Shown: positions 48,729 to 59,847, counted from the stretch's first letter. The stretch is DNA of 64,000 nt from Enterococcus sp. 5H (GCF_028128615.1 NZ_AMDP01000018.1:226001-290000); one strand, 5' to 3'. Notes: generated from the sequence alone by a model not told the origin. Made by a program: numbers and translations.

Positions 48729-49925
48729 ATGAAAATTGATTGGAAAAAGAACTTGATGGTTGCGTGGCTAGGTTGTTTTTTCACAGGTGCGAGTATTAGT
48801 TTAGTAATGCCTTTTATTCCTGTTTACGTAGAACAGTTGGGAACACCTAAAAGTCAGGTTGAGCTATTTTCTGGATTAGCAATTTCTGTCACTGCTTTTG
48901 CTGCGGCTATTGTGGCTCCGATTTGGGGGAATCTAGCTGACAGAAAAGGTCGGAAGTTGATGATGATTCGGGCTGCTGCGGGAATGACAATTACAATGGG
49001 TTCATTAGCTTTTGTGCCTAATGTATATTGGCTGTTAATTATGCGTTTTTTTAATGGCATACTTTCTGGTTACATTCCGAATGCTACTGCAATGATCGCT
49101 TCACAAGCGCCAAAAGAAAAAAGCGGTTGGGCTCTTGGAACACTTTCAACTGGAGCAATTGCCGGTAATTTGATTGGCCCATCATTTGGCGGAGCTTTAG
49201 CACAGTGGTTTGGTATGGAAAATGTATTTATTATCACGGGCGTTGTTTTGATGATTACGACCTTATTGACAATTTTTATGGTAAAAGAAGATTTTCAACC
49301 AGTTGAGAAAAAAGACTTGTTAAGTACCAAAGAAATATTCTCGAAAATGGATCATGTTTCTATTTTAATTGGATTGTTTGTTACCACATTAATTTTACAA
49401 ATAGGTGTGACAAGTATTAGTCCTGTTTTAACCTTGTATATTCGCTCATTAAGCAGTAATACAGGAAATATCTTATTTGTTAGTGGTTTGATTGTTTCAG
49501 TTGCCGGCGTTTCAGCAGTGATTTCTTCACCAGTTCTTGGAAAATTAGGCGATCGAATTGGGAATCATAAAGTTTTATTGGCAGGCTTAGTCTTATCTTT
49601 AATTTGTTATATCCCCATGGCCTTTGTTCAAACGCCTTTTCAACTGGGCTTACTAAGATTTTTCTTAGGCTTCTCAACAGGAGCGTTAATGCCTTCTATT
49701 AATACGTTGATTAGTAAAATTACGCCTACAGAAGGTGTCAGTCGAGTTTACAGCTATAATCAAATGTTCAGTAATTTTGGGCAAGTTTTAGGTCCAATGG
49801 TAGGTTCAACCGTTGCGCATAGTATGGGCTATAGTGCAGTTTTTCTTGTTACTGCTTGTTTTGTTTTAGGAAATGTCTTCCTATCATTGTTTAATTTTCG
49901 CAAAATTTTAAATAAAAGACTCTAA
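48729..49925 (+). CDS. Multidrug-efflux MFS transporter, PmrA/MdtG-like
   Basis: The 398-residue, 12-helix major facilitator is of the DHA1 drug:proton antiporter group. MPFIPVYVEQLG follows helix 1. Motif A is GNLADRKGRKLMM between helices 2 and 3. The antiporter motif C region, GTLSTGAIAGNLIGPSFGGAL, lies in helix 5. A second motif A-like GKLGDRIGNHKVL lies in the C-half. The drug range cannot be inferred. It is a single gene with its own promoter and terminator. Confidence 0.85.
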   Translation: MKIDWKKNLMVAWLGCFFTGASISLVMPFIPVYVEQLGTPKSQVELFSGLAISVTAFAAAIVAPIWGNLADRKGRKLMMIRAAAGMTITMGSLAFVPNVYWLLIMRFFNGILSGYIPNATAMIASQAPKEKSGWALGTLSTGAIAGNLIGPSFGGALAQWFGMENVFIITGVVLMITTLLTIFMVKEDFQPVEKKDLLSTKEIFSKMDHVSILIGLFVTTLILQIGVTSISPVLTLYIRSLSSNTGNILFVSGLIVSVAGVSAVISSPVLGKLGDRIGNHKVLLAGLVLSLICYIPMAFVQTPFQLGLLRFFLGFSTGALMPSINTLISKITPTEGVSRVYSYNQMFSNFGQVLGPMVGSTVAHSMGYSAVFLVTACFVLGNVFLSLFNFRKILNKRL

Positions 49926-49940
49926 ACAGTTGAAAACATA

Positions 49941-49980
49941 AAAAAACCAGTTACAATGTTTGTAGTAACTGGTTTTTCTT
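49941..49980 (+). terminator. Terminator of the MFS gene
   Basis: AAAAAACCAGTTAC and GTAACTGGTTTTT form a near-perfect stem, followed by CTTT. Confidence 0.85.
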
Positions 49981-50022
49981 TAATAGTAAAATAACAATTA
50001 GTTTGATTTAGATTTTGGACAA

Positions 50023-50068
50023 ATAAAAAGGCAGAAGCTGCTCTAATAAAAAGCCAAAACTTCTGTCT
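50023..50068 (-). terminator. Terminator of the DUF2929 gene
   Basis: On the minus strand, AGACAGAAG and CTTCTGCCT enclose a long loop and run into TTTTTATTT. Confidence 0.6.
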
Positions 50069-50081
50069 AATCGCTTTTGTG

Positions 50082-50273
50082 TTACTCAACACTTTTAGTT
50101 GTTTCTTTTTTTGGTAATGCAAATTGACCTATCAATAGGATAATCACACCAGTAGCTAAAGATAAAATAGTTGTTAACATGAAATCATAAGAACCGCTAT
50201 TTAAAGCACCACCGATATAGCCAACTACTTGTCCTAGTAAAAAGGACCACAACAATACAAGAATGTAACGCAT
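50082..50273 (-). CDS. DUF2929 small membrane protein (YjzD-like)
   Basis: The 63-residue protein begins MRYILVLLWSFLLGQVVGYIGGAL and has a second helix (LTTILSLATGVIILLIGQFAL). This two-helix layout and the MRYI-x-LLW start match the DUF2929/YjzD family of Firmicutes, function unknown. ATG 50273 is preceded by AGAGG; the upstream GTG at 50282 lies in the ribosome site. It is transcribed divergently from dnaE. Confidence 0.75.
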   Translation of the reverse strand: MRYILVLLWSFLLGQVVGYIGGALNSGSYDFMLTTILSLATGVIILLIGQFALPKKETTKSVE

Positions 50274-50297
50274 GGACTGCACCTCTTTTCAAGCTTT

Positions 50298-50325
50298 AGT
50301 TTAGCACATTTTTCTTAAATGTAAA
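50298..50325 (-). promoter_or_regulatory. Promoter of the DUF2929 gene
   Basis: Minus strand: TTTACA, 16-nt spacer, TAAACT. A dyad AAATGTAA (50317-50324) / TTACATTT (50337-50344) overlaps its -35. Confidence 0.5.
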
Positions 50326-50382
50326 GAATTTGACCGTTACATTTTTCATTAAAAAACTACTAATTTGTAAAGGAGATATTCT

Positions 50383-53300
50383 ATGCCTTTTCCACAATTA
50401 TATACAATTACAGCCTATTCGTTATTATCCAGTACGATTCGGATTAAAGAACTCGTTGCACAAGCAAAAAAATTAGGTTATAGCTCTTTAGGAATTGCAG
50501 ATATTAACGTATTGCATGGAGCTGTCGAATTTTTTGAAGCTTGTAAACAAGCTGATATAAAGCCAATTATTGGTTTAACTTTAGAATATACACCTGTGAA
50601 ATCGGAGCAGTCTGCAAAAATAATTCTATATGCAAAAGATTTAACCGGCTACCAAAACTTAATGAAAATTTCCAGTGCAAAAATGACAAGCAGCAATGTT
50701 TTTTATTTAGAAACTATCAAGGAATATTTACCTCATTTATTCGCAGTAATGCCTTCTGATACTGGTGAAATTGCTTATACATTTAAAAGAAACAAAATAG
50801 AAGCAGCGGAAGCTTTAACTCACTTAAGCAATTCATTTGACCCGGAATCATTTTTTGTTGGAGCCTCTTTTACCAGCAATCCTAAAACAGATCCTGAACT
50901 CTTCCAATTTTATCTAGAAAACGAACAAGCAACAGTTACGTTTCAAGAAACTCGTTATTTAAATCGGGAAGATGGTTTCGCCTTACAAGTGTTGGCTCAT
51001 ATAGACGAGGGGCAGCAAATGACAATTAACGCCAATGAACCAACACAAATTGAAGGCCCTTTTTATCTTAGAAACCAACAGGATGCTGCAGAGCAACTGC
51101 TGGCATTAACAAGTGAACAGGCAGTTGAGAATGCAGATGTGATCGCAAAAAATTGTTCTGTAGAAATTCCATTACATCAACGATTATTACCCCACTATCC
51201 TGTTCCGGAAAATAAACTGGCTGGAGACTATTTAAAAGAATTATGTTATCAGAAGTTACCTGAAAGAGTTACAGAATTAACCTCTGAATATGAAGCACGT
51301 TTAGCTAAAGAATTAGATATCATTCATACTATGGGGTTCGATGACTACTTTTTAATTGTGTGGGATGTGATGGCTTTTGCTCATGAGCGTAAAATTGTGA
51401 CTGGTGCCGGTCGAGGATCTGCTGCTGGATCATTAGTTTCTTATGTCTTATCGATAACAGATGTTGACCCGATAAAATATGATTTACTTTTTGAGCGATT
51501 CTTGAACCCGGAGAGACATTCCATGCCGGATATTGATTTAGATATTCCTGATAATCGCCGAGAAGAGGTCTTATTATATGTTCGTGAAAAATACGGACAT
51601 AATCATATGGCGCAAATTGCTACGTTTGGTACGATGGCTGCTAAAATGGTTTTAAGAGACGTAGCTCGTGTATTCGGGCTTTCTCAAAGTGAATCTAATC
51701 GCTGGTCAGCTGCTGTTCCTAATGCGCTAAAAATGACTCTTAAAACAGCTTTTGCTGAATCAAAAAAATTAGTTGAGCTGGTGAATTCTTCTGAAAGTAA
51801 CAAGCTGCTTTTTGATACAGCATTGCGTTTGGAAGGTTTGCCGCGCCATGTTTCTACCCATGCTGCTGGTGTAGTAATCAGTGACAAAAACTTATTGGAT
51901 TTAGTTCCTCTGCAACCAGGCTCTAACGACATCTTTCTTACACAATTCACAATGAATGATGTTGAAAAAATCGGTTTACTTAAAATGGACTTTTTGGGAT
52001 TGAGAAATCTTTCAATTATTGATAATACACTCAAGTCTGTTAAACGGATTAATCAAGAAGAGATCATTTTAAATCAAATACCATTGAATGATGAAGCAAC
52101 ACTCGCTCTTTTTAGACGCGGTGAAACAAGTGGTGTTTTTCAGTTTGAATCAGCCGGTATTCGAAATGTGCTAAGAAAATTAGGACCGACGAGTATTGAA
52201 GATATAGCGGCAGTGAATGCATTGTATCGCCCTGGACCAATGCAGAACATCGATTTATTTATTCGAAGAAAAAAAGGCTTGGAAGCTATTGACTATCCAG
52301 ATCCGATTCTAGAACCAATTTTAAAAAATACTTATGGCGTAATTGTTTACCAAGAACAAATTATACAAGTTGCTTCTCAAATGGCTGGCTTTAGTTTAGG
52401 TCAAGCGGATATTTTAAGACGAGCTGTCAGCAAAAAGAAAAAAGATATTCTAGATGAAGAGCGTAAACATTTCGTGTCTGGTGCACTGGAACAAGGACAT
52501 AGTGAAGCCGTAGCGACAACTATTTATGATTATATAGAACGTTTTGCTGATTACGGATTTAACCGATCACATGCGTTTGCGTATTCATTCATCGGTTTTC
52601 AAATGGCTTATCTTAAGGTTCATTACCCAGGAGCTTTTTATACAGCGATTCTCCATTCTGTCAGACATAATCCAAACAAAATCAAAGAATATATCGGAGA
52701 AGCTCGTAAAAATAAAATGACCATTCTTCAGCCATCAATTAATGCAAGCCAATATAGCTTCTACTTAAAAGATGAAAAACAAATTATGTTTGGTTTTAGC
52801 TCATTGAAAGGCATCCGTCGAGATTTTATTCAAAACATTTTAGATGAGCGGAAAGAACGCGGCATATTTCAATCGTTTGAACAGTTTTTATTAAGAATTG
52901 ACCGCAAATGGTTAAAAGTTGAAAATATCGAACCGCTAATTGCTATTGGAGCATTTGATGAACTACAGCCCAATCGTCGACAATTAGCTGATAGCCTAGA
53001 TAGCGAAATTCAAAATATTGTTTATAGCGGCGGCAGCATGGATCTGCTGGAAGACACGTTGAAGTTAAAAAAAATCACAGTGCCTGATTATTCTCTAGAA
53101 GAAAAATTAGAGCAAGAAGAGCAGTACCTTGGGGTCTATTTATCGGGACATCCAACTGAAGAATTCAAAAAAACTAAAATTGCCAAACAAGTAACTTTAA
53201 TCACTGATATTGTTGAAAAACAAAGTGTTCGGTTATTAATTTACGTGAAAGATATTCGGGTGATTCGAACGAAAAAAGGCGAACAAATGGCTTTTGTTGA

Positions 53301-53718
53301 AGGAGATGATCTAACAGGTTCACTCTCGTTAACCTTATTTCCGACAGTTTATCGAACGCTCCGCCAGAATGTAGAGAAAAACCAAGTTTACTACGTAGAA
53401 GGTAAAGTTGAAAAAAGTAATTATAATCAAGAACTGCAACTTTTGGTAAATAGAATAGAAAAAGCTAGTGATATAGAAAAAATGATTAGTGCAACAACTT
53501 GTTATTTGAAAATTTCAGAAGAAAAAGATCAAAAAGAGATATTACAGCATGTCCATGAGGTCATTCAAGCTAACAAGGGACAGACTCCTGTCATTCTATA
53601 CTTTGAAAAAGATCAGAAAAAATTAGTCCTAGGTGAAGAAAACTGGGTGCTTGATTCGGAAGAAGTCAAAGTAGAATTAAAAGCAATTTTAGGCGATGAA
53701 AATGTTGTTTTCAAATGA
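50383..53718 (+). CDS. dnaE: DNA polymerase III alpha subunit DnaE
   Basis: This replicative polymerase (the DnaE of PolC-containing Firmicutes, used in lagging-strand initiation and error-prone repair) has 1111 residues. An N-terminal PHP-like domain (1-200) has lost its metal-binding His/Asp pattern: it reads LYTITAYSLLSS and GIADINVLHG. The catalytic core has GAGRGSAAGSLVSYVL and PDIDLDIPDNRREEVL with the metal-binding aspartates. FNRSHAFAYSFIGFQMAYLK is conserved. The C-terminal HhH and OB-fold regions (YVKDIRVIRTKKGEQMAFV) bind DNA. GGAG precedes the ATG. It lies upstream of pfkA with its own reading unit. Confidence 0.96.
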   Translation: MPFPQLYTITAYSLLSSTIRIKELVAQAKKLGYSSLGIADINVLHGAVEFFEACKQADIKPIIGLTLEYTPVKSEQSAKIILYAKDLTGYQNLMKISSAKMTSSNVFYLETIKEYLPHLFAVMPSDTGEIAYTFKRNKIEAAEALTHLSNSFDPESFFVGASFTSNPKTDPELFQFYLENEQATVTFQETRYLNREDGFALQVLAHIDEGQQMTINANEPTQIEGPFYLRNQQDAAEQLLALTSEQAVENADVIAKNCSVEIPLHQRLLPHYPVPENKLAGDYLKELCYQKLPERVTELTSEYEARLAKELDIIHTMGFDDYFLIVWDVMAFAHERKIVTGAGRGSAAGSLVSYVLSITDVDPIKYDLLFERFLNPERHSMPDIDLDIPDNRREEVLLYVREKYGHNHMAQIATFGTMAAKMVLRDVARVFGLSQSESNRWSAAVPNALKMTLKTAFAESKKLVELVNSSESNKLLFDTALRLEGLPRHVSTHAAGVVISDKNLLDLVPLQPGSNDIFLTQFTMNDVEKIGLLKMDFLGLRNLSIIDNTLKSVKRINQEEIILNQIPLNDEATLALFRRGETSGVFQFESAGIRNVLRKLGPTSIEDIAAVNALYRPGPMQNIDLFIRRKKGLEAIDYPDPILEPILKNTYGVIVYQEQIIQVASQMAGFSLGQADILRRAVSKKKKDILDEERKHFVSGALEQGHSEAVATTIYDYIERFADYGFNRSHAFAYSFIGFQMAYLKVHYPGAFYTAILHSVRHNPNKIKEYIGEARKNKMTILQPSINASQYSFYLKDEKQIMFGFSSLKGIRRDFIQNILDERKERGIFQSFEQFLLRIDRKWLKVENIEPLIAIGAFDELQPNRRQLADSLDSEIQNIVYSGGSMDLLEDTLKLKKITVPDYSLEEKLEQEEQYLGVYLSGHPTEEFKKTKIAKQVTLITDIVEKQSVRLLIYVKDIRVIRTKKGEQMAFVEGDDLTGSLSLTLFPTVYRTLRQNVEKNQVYYVEGKVEKSNYNQELQLLVNRIEKASDIEKMISATTCYLKISEEKDQKEILQHVHEVIQANKGQTPVILYFEKDQKKLVLGEENWVLDSEEVKVELKAILGDENVVFK

Positions 53719-53771
53719 TTTACGGTAAAAAATACTAATTGTTTTCATCTTTTTCAACTTTTTCTTCTTAA

Positions 53772-54851
<1,080 letters not shown>

Positions 54852-54930
54852 GCATTTTTGAAAAGTAACCTTGAGGAAAATAGATATTTTCACATATGTA
54901 TAAACAAAAATGGAATAGGAGCGTTTGGTA

Positions 54931-56688
54931 ATGAAAAAAACGAAAATCGTATGTACGATCGGACCAGCTAGTGAAACAGTTGATATGCTAGTAAACTTAA
55001 TGAATGAAGGAATGAATGTTTGCCGTTTGAACTTCTCACATGGTGATTTTGAAGAGCATGGTAATCGTATCAAAAATATCCGCGAAGCTGCAAAAATTAC
55101 AGGGAAACGTGTGGCTATCTTACTAGATACTAAAGGTCCAGAAATCCGTACAAACGAAATGGAAAATGGCGCTATCACTTTAAAAACTGGTGATACTGTT
55201 AGACTTTCTATGACAGAAGTTTTAGGAACAAACGAAAAATTCTCAATTACTTACCCAGAATTAATTAACGACGTAAACGTTGGTTCTCATATTCTTTTAG
55301 ATGATGGATTAATTGATTTAGAAGTTACTGATATTGATCGTGGTGCAAACGAAATCGTTACTGAAATTAAAAACGAAGGCGTATTAAAAAATAAAAAAGG
55401 CGTAAACGTTCCTGGCGTTTCTGTAAACCTTCCTGGTATTACAGAAAAAGATGCTGCTGATATCCGTTTTGGGATTGAACAAGGCGTTGACTTTATCGCT
55501 GCAAGTTTCGTTCGTCGTGCAACAGACGTTCTAGAAATCACTAAAATTCTTGAAGAAGAAAATGCTACACACATCCAAATCATTCCTAAAATTGAAAACC
55601 AAGAAGGTATCGATAACATCGATGAAATCTTGAAAGTTTCTGATGGTTTAATGGTTGCTCGTGGTGACATGGGTGTTGAAATTCCAACAGAAGATGTTCC
55701 TGTTGTCCAAAAAGAATTAATCAAAAAATGTAACGCTTTAGGTAAACCAGTTATTACTGCTACACAAATGTTGGATTCTATGCAACGTAATCCTCGTCCA
55801 ACACGTGCGGAAGCAAATGACGTTGCTAATGCTATTTATGACGGAACAGATGCAGTAATGCTTTCAGGTGAAACAGCAGCTGGGGATTATCCTCTTGAGG
55901 CAGTTCAAACAATGGCTCGTATTGCTGTTCGTACAGAAGAAGCATTAATCAACCAAGATTCATTCGCGTTGAAACTATACAGCAAAACAGATATGACAGA
56001 AGCAATTGGTCAATCAGTTGGACATACTGCACGTAATTTAGGTATTCAAACAATTGTTGCAGCGACAGAATCTGGTCACACTGCACGTATGATCTCTAAA
56101 TATCGTCCAAAAGCGCATATTGTAGCGATTACTTTCACAGAACAAAAAGCACGTAGCCTATCATTATCTTGGGGTGTATATGCAACCGTTGCTGAAAAAC
56201 CATCAAGCACTGATGAAATGTTCAGTTTAGCAACTCATGTTTCTCAAGAAGAAGGTTTTGCGAGCGAAGGTGATTTAATCATCATTACTGCTGGTGTTCC
56301 AGTTGGTGAAAAAGGTACTACAAACTTAATGAAGATTCAAATGATCGGTTCAAAATTAGTTCAAGGTCAAGGGATTGGCGAAGCTTCAGTTATTGCTAAA
56401 GCAGTTGTTGCTAAAACAGCTGAAGAAGCAGTTGCAAATGCAACTGAAGGTTCTGTATTAGTTGTTAAAACAACAGACAAAGATTATATGCCGGCAATTG
56501 AAAAAGCTATTGCATTAGTTGTTGAAGAAGGTGGTTTAACTTCTCATGCGGCTGTTGTAGCAATTGCTAAAGATATTCCAGTTATTGTTGGAGCTGCTGA
56601 TGCAACAAACCTAATCAACAACGATGAGCTAATCACTGTTGATCCTCGTCGTGGTATTGTATACCGTGGCGCAACAACAGCAATCTAA
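54931..56688 (+). CDS. pyk: Pyruvate kinase
   Basis: The enzyme makes pyruvate and ATP from PEP and ADP. It has 585 residues. [14 protein letters not shown] and [12 protein letters not shown] start the barrel. The active site contains [12 protein letters not shown] and [25 protein letters not shown]. An extra C-terminal PEP-utiliser domain (about 475-585) keeps [12 protein letters not shown], as in Bacillus and Enterococcus. ATG 54931 follows AATAGGAG; the TTG at 54925 is too close to it. A strong terminator follows. Confidence 0.97.
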   Translation: MKKTKIVCTIGPASETVDMLVNLMNEGMNVCRLNFSHGDFEEHGNRIKNIREAAKITGKRVAILLDTKGPEIRTNEMENGAITLKTGDTVRLSMTEVLGTNEKFSITYPELINDVNVGSHILLDDGLIDLEVTDIDRGANEIVTEIKNEGVLKNKKGVNVPGVSVNLPGITEKDAADIRFGIEQGVDFIAASFVRRATDVLEITKILEEENATHIQIIPKIENQEGIDNIDEILKVSDGLMVARGDMGVEIPTEDVPVVQKELIKKCNALGKPVITATQMLDSMQRNPRPTRAEANDVANAIYDGTDAVMLSGETAAGDYPLEAVQTMARIAVRTEEALINQDSFALKLYSKTDMTEAIGQSVGHTARNLGIQTIVAATESGHTARMISKYRPKAHIVAITFTEQKARSLSLSWGVYATVAEKPSSTDEMFSLATHVSQEEGFASEGDLIIITAGVPVGEKGTTNLMKIQMIGSKLVQGQGIGEASVIAKAVVAKTAEEAVANATEGSVLVVKTTDKDYMPAIEKAIALVVEEGGLTSHAAVVAIAKDIPVIVGAADATNLINNDELITVDPRRGIVYRGATTAI

Positions 56689-56707
56689 ATAGGACACATT
56701 ATATATT

Positions 56708-56757
56708 AAAAAGAGTAGAAATAAATCATGCAAATTGATTTATTTCTATTCTTTTTT
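56708..56757 (+). terminator. Terminator of pfkA-pyk
   Basis: AAAGAGTAGAAATAAATC and GATTTATTTCTATTCTTT form a long stem followed by TTTT. Confidence 0.87.
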
Positions 56758-56762
56758 ATCTC

Positions 56763-56780
56763 TTGTGAACAAATTTTCAA
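56763..56780 (+). promoter_or_regulatory. Candidate Rex operator upstream of the alcohol dehydrogenase gene
   Basis: TTGTGAACAAATTTTCAA matches the Rex consensus TTGTGAAW4TTCACAA at 15 of 18 positions; the left half is perfect. Rex senses NADH/NAD+ and represses fermentative dehydrogenases. Regulation is inferred. Confidence 0.5.
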
Positions 56781-56809
56781 GATCATAGAACATTTTCTTA
56801 AAAATTCTT

Positions 56810-56823
56810 TTAAAACGATTTCA
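56810..56823 (+). promoter_or_regulatory. cre-like site upstream of the alcohol dehydrogenase gene
   Basis: TTAAAACGATTTCA matches the cre consensus TGWAANCGNTNWCA at 13 of 14 positions. It lies just upstream of a possible -10, TAAACT (56831-56836). Confidence 0.45.
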
Positions 56824-56872
56824 TACATGGTAAACTATAAATGTGACTTACTATAAAAATAGGAGTGATAAA

Positions 56873-57895
56873 ATGAAAGCAGCTGTTGTAACAAAAGAAA
56901 GTAATGGGAAAGTTGAAATTAAAGACTTAGATCTACGTCCACTCGAAGCAGGTGAAGCATTGGTTGATGTAGAGTATTGTGGCGTTTGTCATACTGATTT
57001 ACACGTAGCGCATGGTGACTTTGGTGAAGTGCCGGGCCGCGTGATTGGGCATGAAGGTATTGGGAATATTAAAGAAGTTGCTCCGGATGTTAAAAACTTA
57101 AAAGTGGGGGATCGTGTTAGTATTGCATGGTTCTTTGAAGGATGCGGTACATGTGAATACTGTACAACTGGTCGTGAAACGTTCTGCCGCGATGTAAAAA
57201 ATGCTGGTTTCTCTGTGGATGGTGCCATGGCAGAACAATGTATCGTTAAAGCGAACTATGCAGTTAAAGTTCCAGAAGGATTAGATCCAGCACAAGCCAG
57301 TAGTATTTCTTGTGCAGGTGTTACTTGTTATAAAGCGATTAAAGTATCTGATGTAAAACCAGGACAATGGATCGCAATTTATGGTATTGGAGGGTTAGGG
57401 AACCTAGCTATTCAATATGCAAAAAATGTCTTTAATGCAAAAGTTATTGCTGTGGATATTAATGATGATAAATTAGCGTTTGCCAAAGAATTAGGTGCAG
57501 ATTTAGTTTGTAATCCGCTAACTGTTGGTGATGCAGGTCAATGGATTCAAGAACAAGTTGGCGGAGCTCATGCAGCAGTTGTAACAGCTGTTTCAAAAGT
57601 TGCCTTCAATCAAGCCGTTAACTCAGTGCGCGCGGCAGCAAAAGTTGTTGCAGTTGGTTTACCGCCAGAAACAATGGATTTAGAAATTGTTAAAACAGTT
57701 TTAGACGGTATCCAAATTGTCGGATCACTTGTAGGTACTCGCAAAGACTTAGAAGAAGCATTCCAATTTGGTGCAGAAGGCAAAGTAGTTCCGGTTGTTG
57801 AAACACGTTGTTTGCATGAAGTCAATGATATCTTTGAAGAGATGGAACAAGGAAAAATCAAAGGTAGAATGGTTGTCGACTTAAAGAAAAAATAG
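56873..57895 (+). CDS. adhP: Zinc-dependent alcohol dehydrogenase, AdhP-type
   Basis: This NAD(H)-linked medium-chain dehydrogenase of 340 residues probably reduces acetaldehyde to ethanol. The catalytic zinc site includes Cys39 in CGVCHTDLH and His60-Glu61 in GHEG. Structural zinc ligands are Cys91, Cys94, Cys97 and Cys105. The Rossmann motif is [17 protein letters not shown] 56873 follows AGGAGTGA; a frame from 56843 is rejected. It is a single gene with candidate Rex and cre sites upstream, as expected for a fermentative enzyme. Confidence 0.93.
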   Translation: MKAAVVTKESNGKVEIKDLDLRPLEAGEALVDVEYCGVCHTDLHVAHGDFGEVPGRVIGHEGIGNIKEVAPDVKNLKVGDRVSIAWFFEGCGTCEYCTTGRETFCRDVKNAGFSVDGAMAEQCIVKANYAVKVPEGLDPAQASSISCAGVTCYKAIKVSDVKPGQWIAIYGIGGLGNLAIQYAKNVFNAKVIAVDINDDKLAFAKELGADLVCNPLTVGDAGQWIQEQVGGAHAAVVTAVSKVAFNQAVNSVRAAAKVVAVGLPPETMDLEIVKTVLDGIQIVGSLVGTRKDLEEAFQFGAEGKVVPVVETRCLHEVNDIFEEMEQGKIKGRMVVDLKKK

Positions 57896-57903
57896 TAAAA
57901 AAT

Positions 57904-57938
57904 AAGTAGCTAGCTCAATTTTTTTGAGCTAGCTACTT
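57904..57938. terminator. Convergent terminator between adhP and the ABC gene
   Basis: AAGTAGCTAGCTCA and TGAGCTAGCTACTT are perfect 14-bp arms. The minus-strand side has a good T run; the plus side is weaker. Confidence 0.8.
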
Positions 57939-57943
57939 TAGGG

Positions 57944-58723
57944 TTATTTTGGATATACTGCAAATCGTTCATTTTTTAAGGAGATAATCTGAATAGGCTC
58001 GGCATAAAAATCAGCTAGTTTTGCCTCGTCAAATAGTTCACCTTGCTTTCCTTTTGCAAAAATTTCACCATCTTTTAAAAGCATTAAATGATTAAAACAA
58101 GGCAGAATTTCTTCCGTATGGTGGGTCACATAAAGCAACGTAGGGTGTTTATCTTGTTTAGCAATCTGTTGGATTTGCATCAGCAATTTTTCTCTAGCAA
58201 ACAAGTCTAAACCATTACAAGGTTCATCTAAAATGAGTAATTCTGGATTAGTCATTAATGCTCTAGAAATCAACACTAGCTGCCGCTCACCTTGAGATAA
58301 TACATCGTATCTTTTTCCGATTAATGACTCGCCGCCAGCATCTATTAAAATTTGTTTTGCGTGCGCTAATTCTGCTTCTGTATAACTTTGATATAATCCG
58401 ATACTTGCAAATTTACCTGAAAGAACAATTTTTTCAGCAGTTTCCCAATTCTTCATGCGATATTGTAATGCTGTGCTAACCCAGCCGATTCTGCGTTGCA
58501 ATTCTGGAATAGAATCCTGTCCAAATACTTGTCCTAAAACTTCTAATCTACCGCTAGAAGGCCAAAGATAGCCGCAAATTAATTGCAAAAGCAATGTTTT
58601 TCCAGCACCATTTAGGCCGAGAATCGCCCAATTTTCTGATGCATTTACTTTCCAGTTTACGTTATTTAACAATGTTTTCTTATCCCGAATAAAAGAGACA
58701 TTTTTAAATTCAAATGCTTTCAT
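57944..58723 (-). CDS. ABC transporter ATP-binding protein, YlmA/ModF-like
   Basis: The 259-residue ATPase has Walker A GLNGAGKT (36-43), the signature LSQGERQ, Walker B LLILDEP and the switch His in THHTEEI. The hydrophobic partner expected of a transporter is not adjacent. It resembles YlmA and the single-unit half of ModF, which are stand-alone ABC proteins of unclear function. GGAGG precedes the ATG. It may act with a membrane protein encoded elsewhere, or not in transport at all. Confidence 0.82.
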   Translation of the reverse strand: MKAFEFKNVSFIRDKKTLLNNVNWKVNASENWAILGLNGAGKTLLLQLICGYLWPSSGRLEVLGQVFGQDSIPELQRRIGWVSTALQYRMKNWETAEKIVLSGKFASIGLYQSYTEAELAHAKQILIDAGGESLIGKRYDVLSQGERQLVLISRALMTNPELLILDEPCNGLDLFAREKLLMQIQQIAKQDKHPTLLYVTHHTEEILPCFNHLMLLKDGEIFAKGKQGELFDEAKLADFYAEPIQIISLKNERFAVYPK

Positions 58724-58822
58724 AAAACTCCTCCTTTTCTTTATTCTACCATTAAAAATAAATTATAAAATAAAATAACCTGAAAAAATCTGAAAGAAGA
58801 AAATACTGTCAAGAAAATTTCA

Positions 58823-58851
58823 TTGACAAAGCTTTCATACCCCTGTATAAT
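58823..58851 (+). promoter_or_regulatory. Consensus promoter of yceD-rpmF
   Basis: TTGACA (58823-58828), 17-nt spacer, TATAAT (58846-58851): a perfect sigma-A promoter, matching a highly expressed ribosomal-protein unit. Confidence 0.9.
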
Positions 58852-58878
58852 TGCTTTTGTTGCTTAGAGGTGATGAAT

Positions 58879-59448
58879 ATGAAATGGTCTTTACTAGAAT
58901 TAAACAAATATAAAGACAAACCGTGTGAATTTTCAGAGACATTAGATTTAAAAGAGTCGCTGATACAAAGAGATAATCTGATCCTAGATGTTAGTCCGGT
59001 TAAAGTAACTGGGATTTTGACAGTAGGAAAGGACGAGTATTTAATTCATTATAAAATTGATGTTATTGTAACAGTTCCATCTTCACGTTCTTTAACACCT
59101 GTTCCGCTTGCGCTAACAATTAATGTGGACGAATTATTTATGACTTCTGAACAATATCAGCGTAAAGATGAACGTTTGCCTGAGGAAGAAATTATTTTGT
59201 TGGAAAAACCAACAATTGATTTAGATGAATCAGTCGAAGACAATATTTTATTGTCGATTCCTCTACAAGTACTATCTGAAGAAGAACAAGACAGTCAGGA
59301 TATGCCTAAGGGTGATGATTGGGAAGTTTTATCTGAAGAAACATATTTGCAAAAGAGGCAAGAAGAAGCACAACAAATTACGGATCCTCGTCTTGCTAAA
59401 CTATCCGAATTATTCAGTGAAACACCTGATGAAAGTGATGAGCAGTAA
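58879..59448 (+). CDS. yceD: DUF177 / YceD family protein
   Basis: The 189-residue acidic protein is conserved directly upstream of rpmF in most bacteria and linked to 23S rRNA accumulation in plants and bacteria. Residues include MKWSLLELNKYKDKP and PVKVTGILTVGKDEYLIHYKIDVIVTVPSSRSL. The usual CxRCL motif is replaced: there is SSRSL and no cysteine, so a metal role is unlikely here. ATG 58879 follows AGAGG. A perfect promoter precedes it and rpmF follows after 57 nt. Confidence 0.85.
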   Translation: MKWSLLELNKYKDKPCEFSETLDLKESLIQRDNLILDVSPVKVTGILTVGKDEYLIHYKIDVIVTVPSSRSLTPVPLALTINVDELFMTSEQYQRKDERLPEEEIILLEKPTIDLDESVEDNILLSIPLQVLSEEEQDSQDMPKGDDWEVLSEETYLQKRQEEAQQITDPRLAKLSELFSETPDESDEQ

Positions 59449-59505
59449 GATTGGAATATATTGTGCATGTATTTGCACACATCTTTACAAGGAGGTGGAA
59501 CACCA

Positions 59506-59685
59506 ATGGCAGTACCAGCTAGAAGAACTTCGAAAGCTAAAAAGGCAAAACGTCGTACTCATTACAAATTAACAATCAAAGGTTTGAATGCATGTTCAAA
59601 CTGTGGCGAAATGAGAAAAAGCCACCACGTATGTCCAGCATGTGGTCATTATGATGGAAAAGACGTAATATCTAAAGAAGCATAA
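59506..59685 (+). CDS. rpmF: 50S ribosomal protein L32
   Basis: The 59-residue protein begins [19 protein letters not shown], the standard bacterial L32 N-terminus. It keeps the zinc-ribbon cysteines CSNCGEM and CPACGHY, so it is the Zn-binding (C+) form. ATG 59506 has a perfect AAGGAGGTGG upstream; a frame from 59461 is discarded. It forms an operon with yceD and ends at a strong terminator. Confidence 0.97.
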   Translation: MAVPARRTSKAKKAKRRTHYKLTIKGLNACSNCGEMRKSHHVCPACGHYDGKDVISKEA

Positions 59686-59704
59686 AACATTTTTTGAAAA
59701 TGTT

Positions 59705-59748
59705 AAAATACCCTAGGCTAACCATGGAGCCTAGGGTATTTATTTTTA
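59705..59748 (+). terminator. Terminator of yceD-rpmF
   Basis: AAATACCCTAGGCT and AGCCTAGGGTATTT form a perfect 14-bp stem with ATTTTTAT after it. Confidence 0.88.
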
Positions 59749-59818
59749 TACAAAATTAGGGAATAAGTTAGATCATCGAAAATAGAAAAAGATAAATGGA
59801 TTTTTCGAACTATTTTTG

Positions 59819-59847
59819 TTTTCATATCAAGCATTCTACGTTATAAT
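59819..59847 (+). promoter_or_regulatory. gnd promoter
   Basis: TTTTCA, 17-nt spacer, consensus TATAAT (59842-59847). The -35 is weak. Confidence 0.5.

Noticed and set aside
50383..50990. An active PHP phosphatase/exonuclease domain in DnaE
   Set aside because: The metal-binding His and Asp residues of the PHP motifs are replaced, as is usual for this DnaE class, so the domain is structural.
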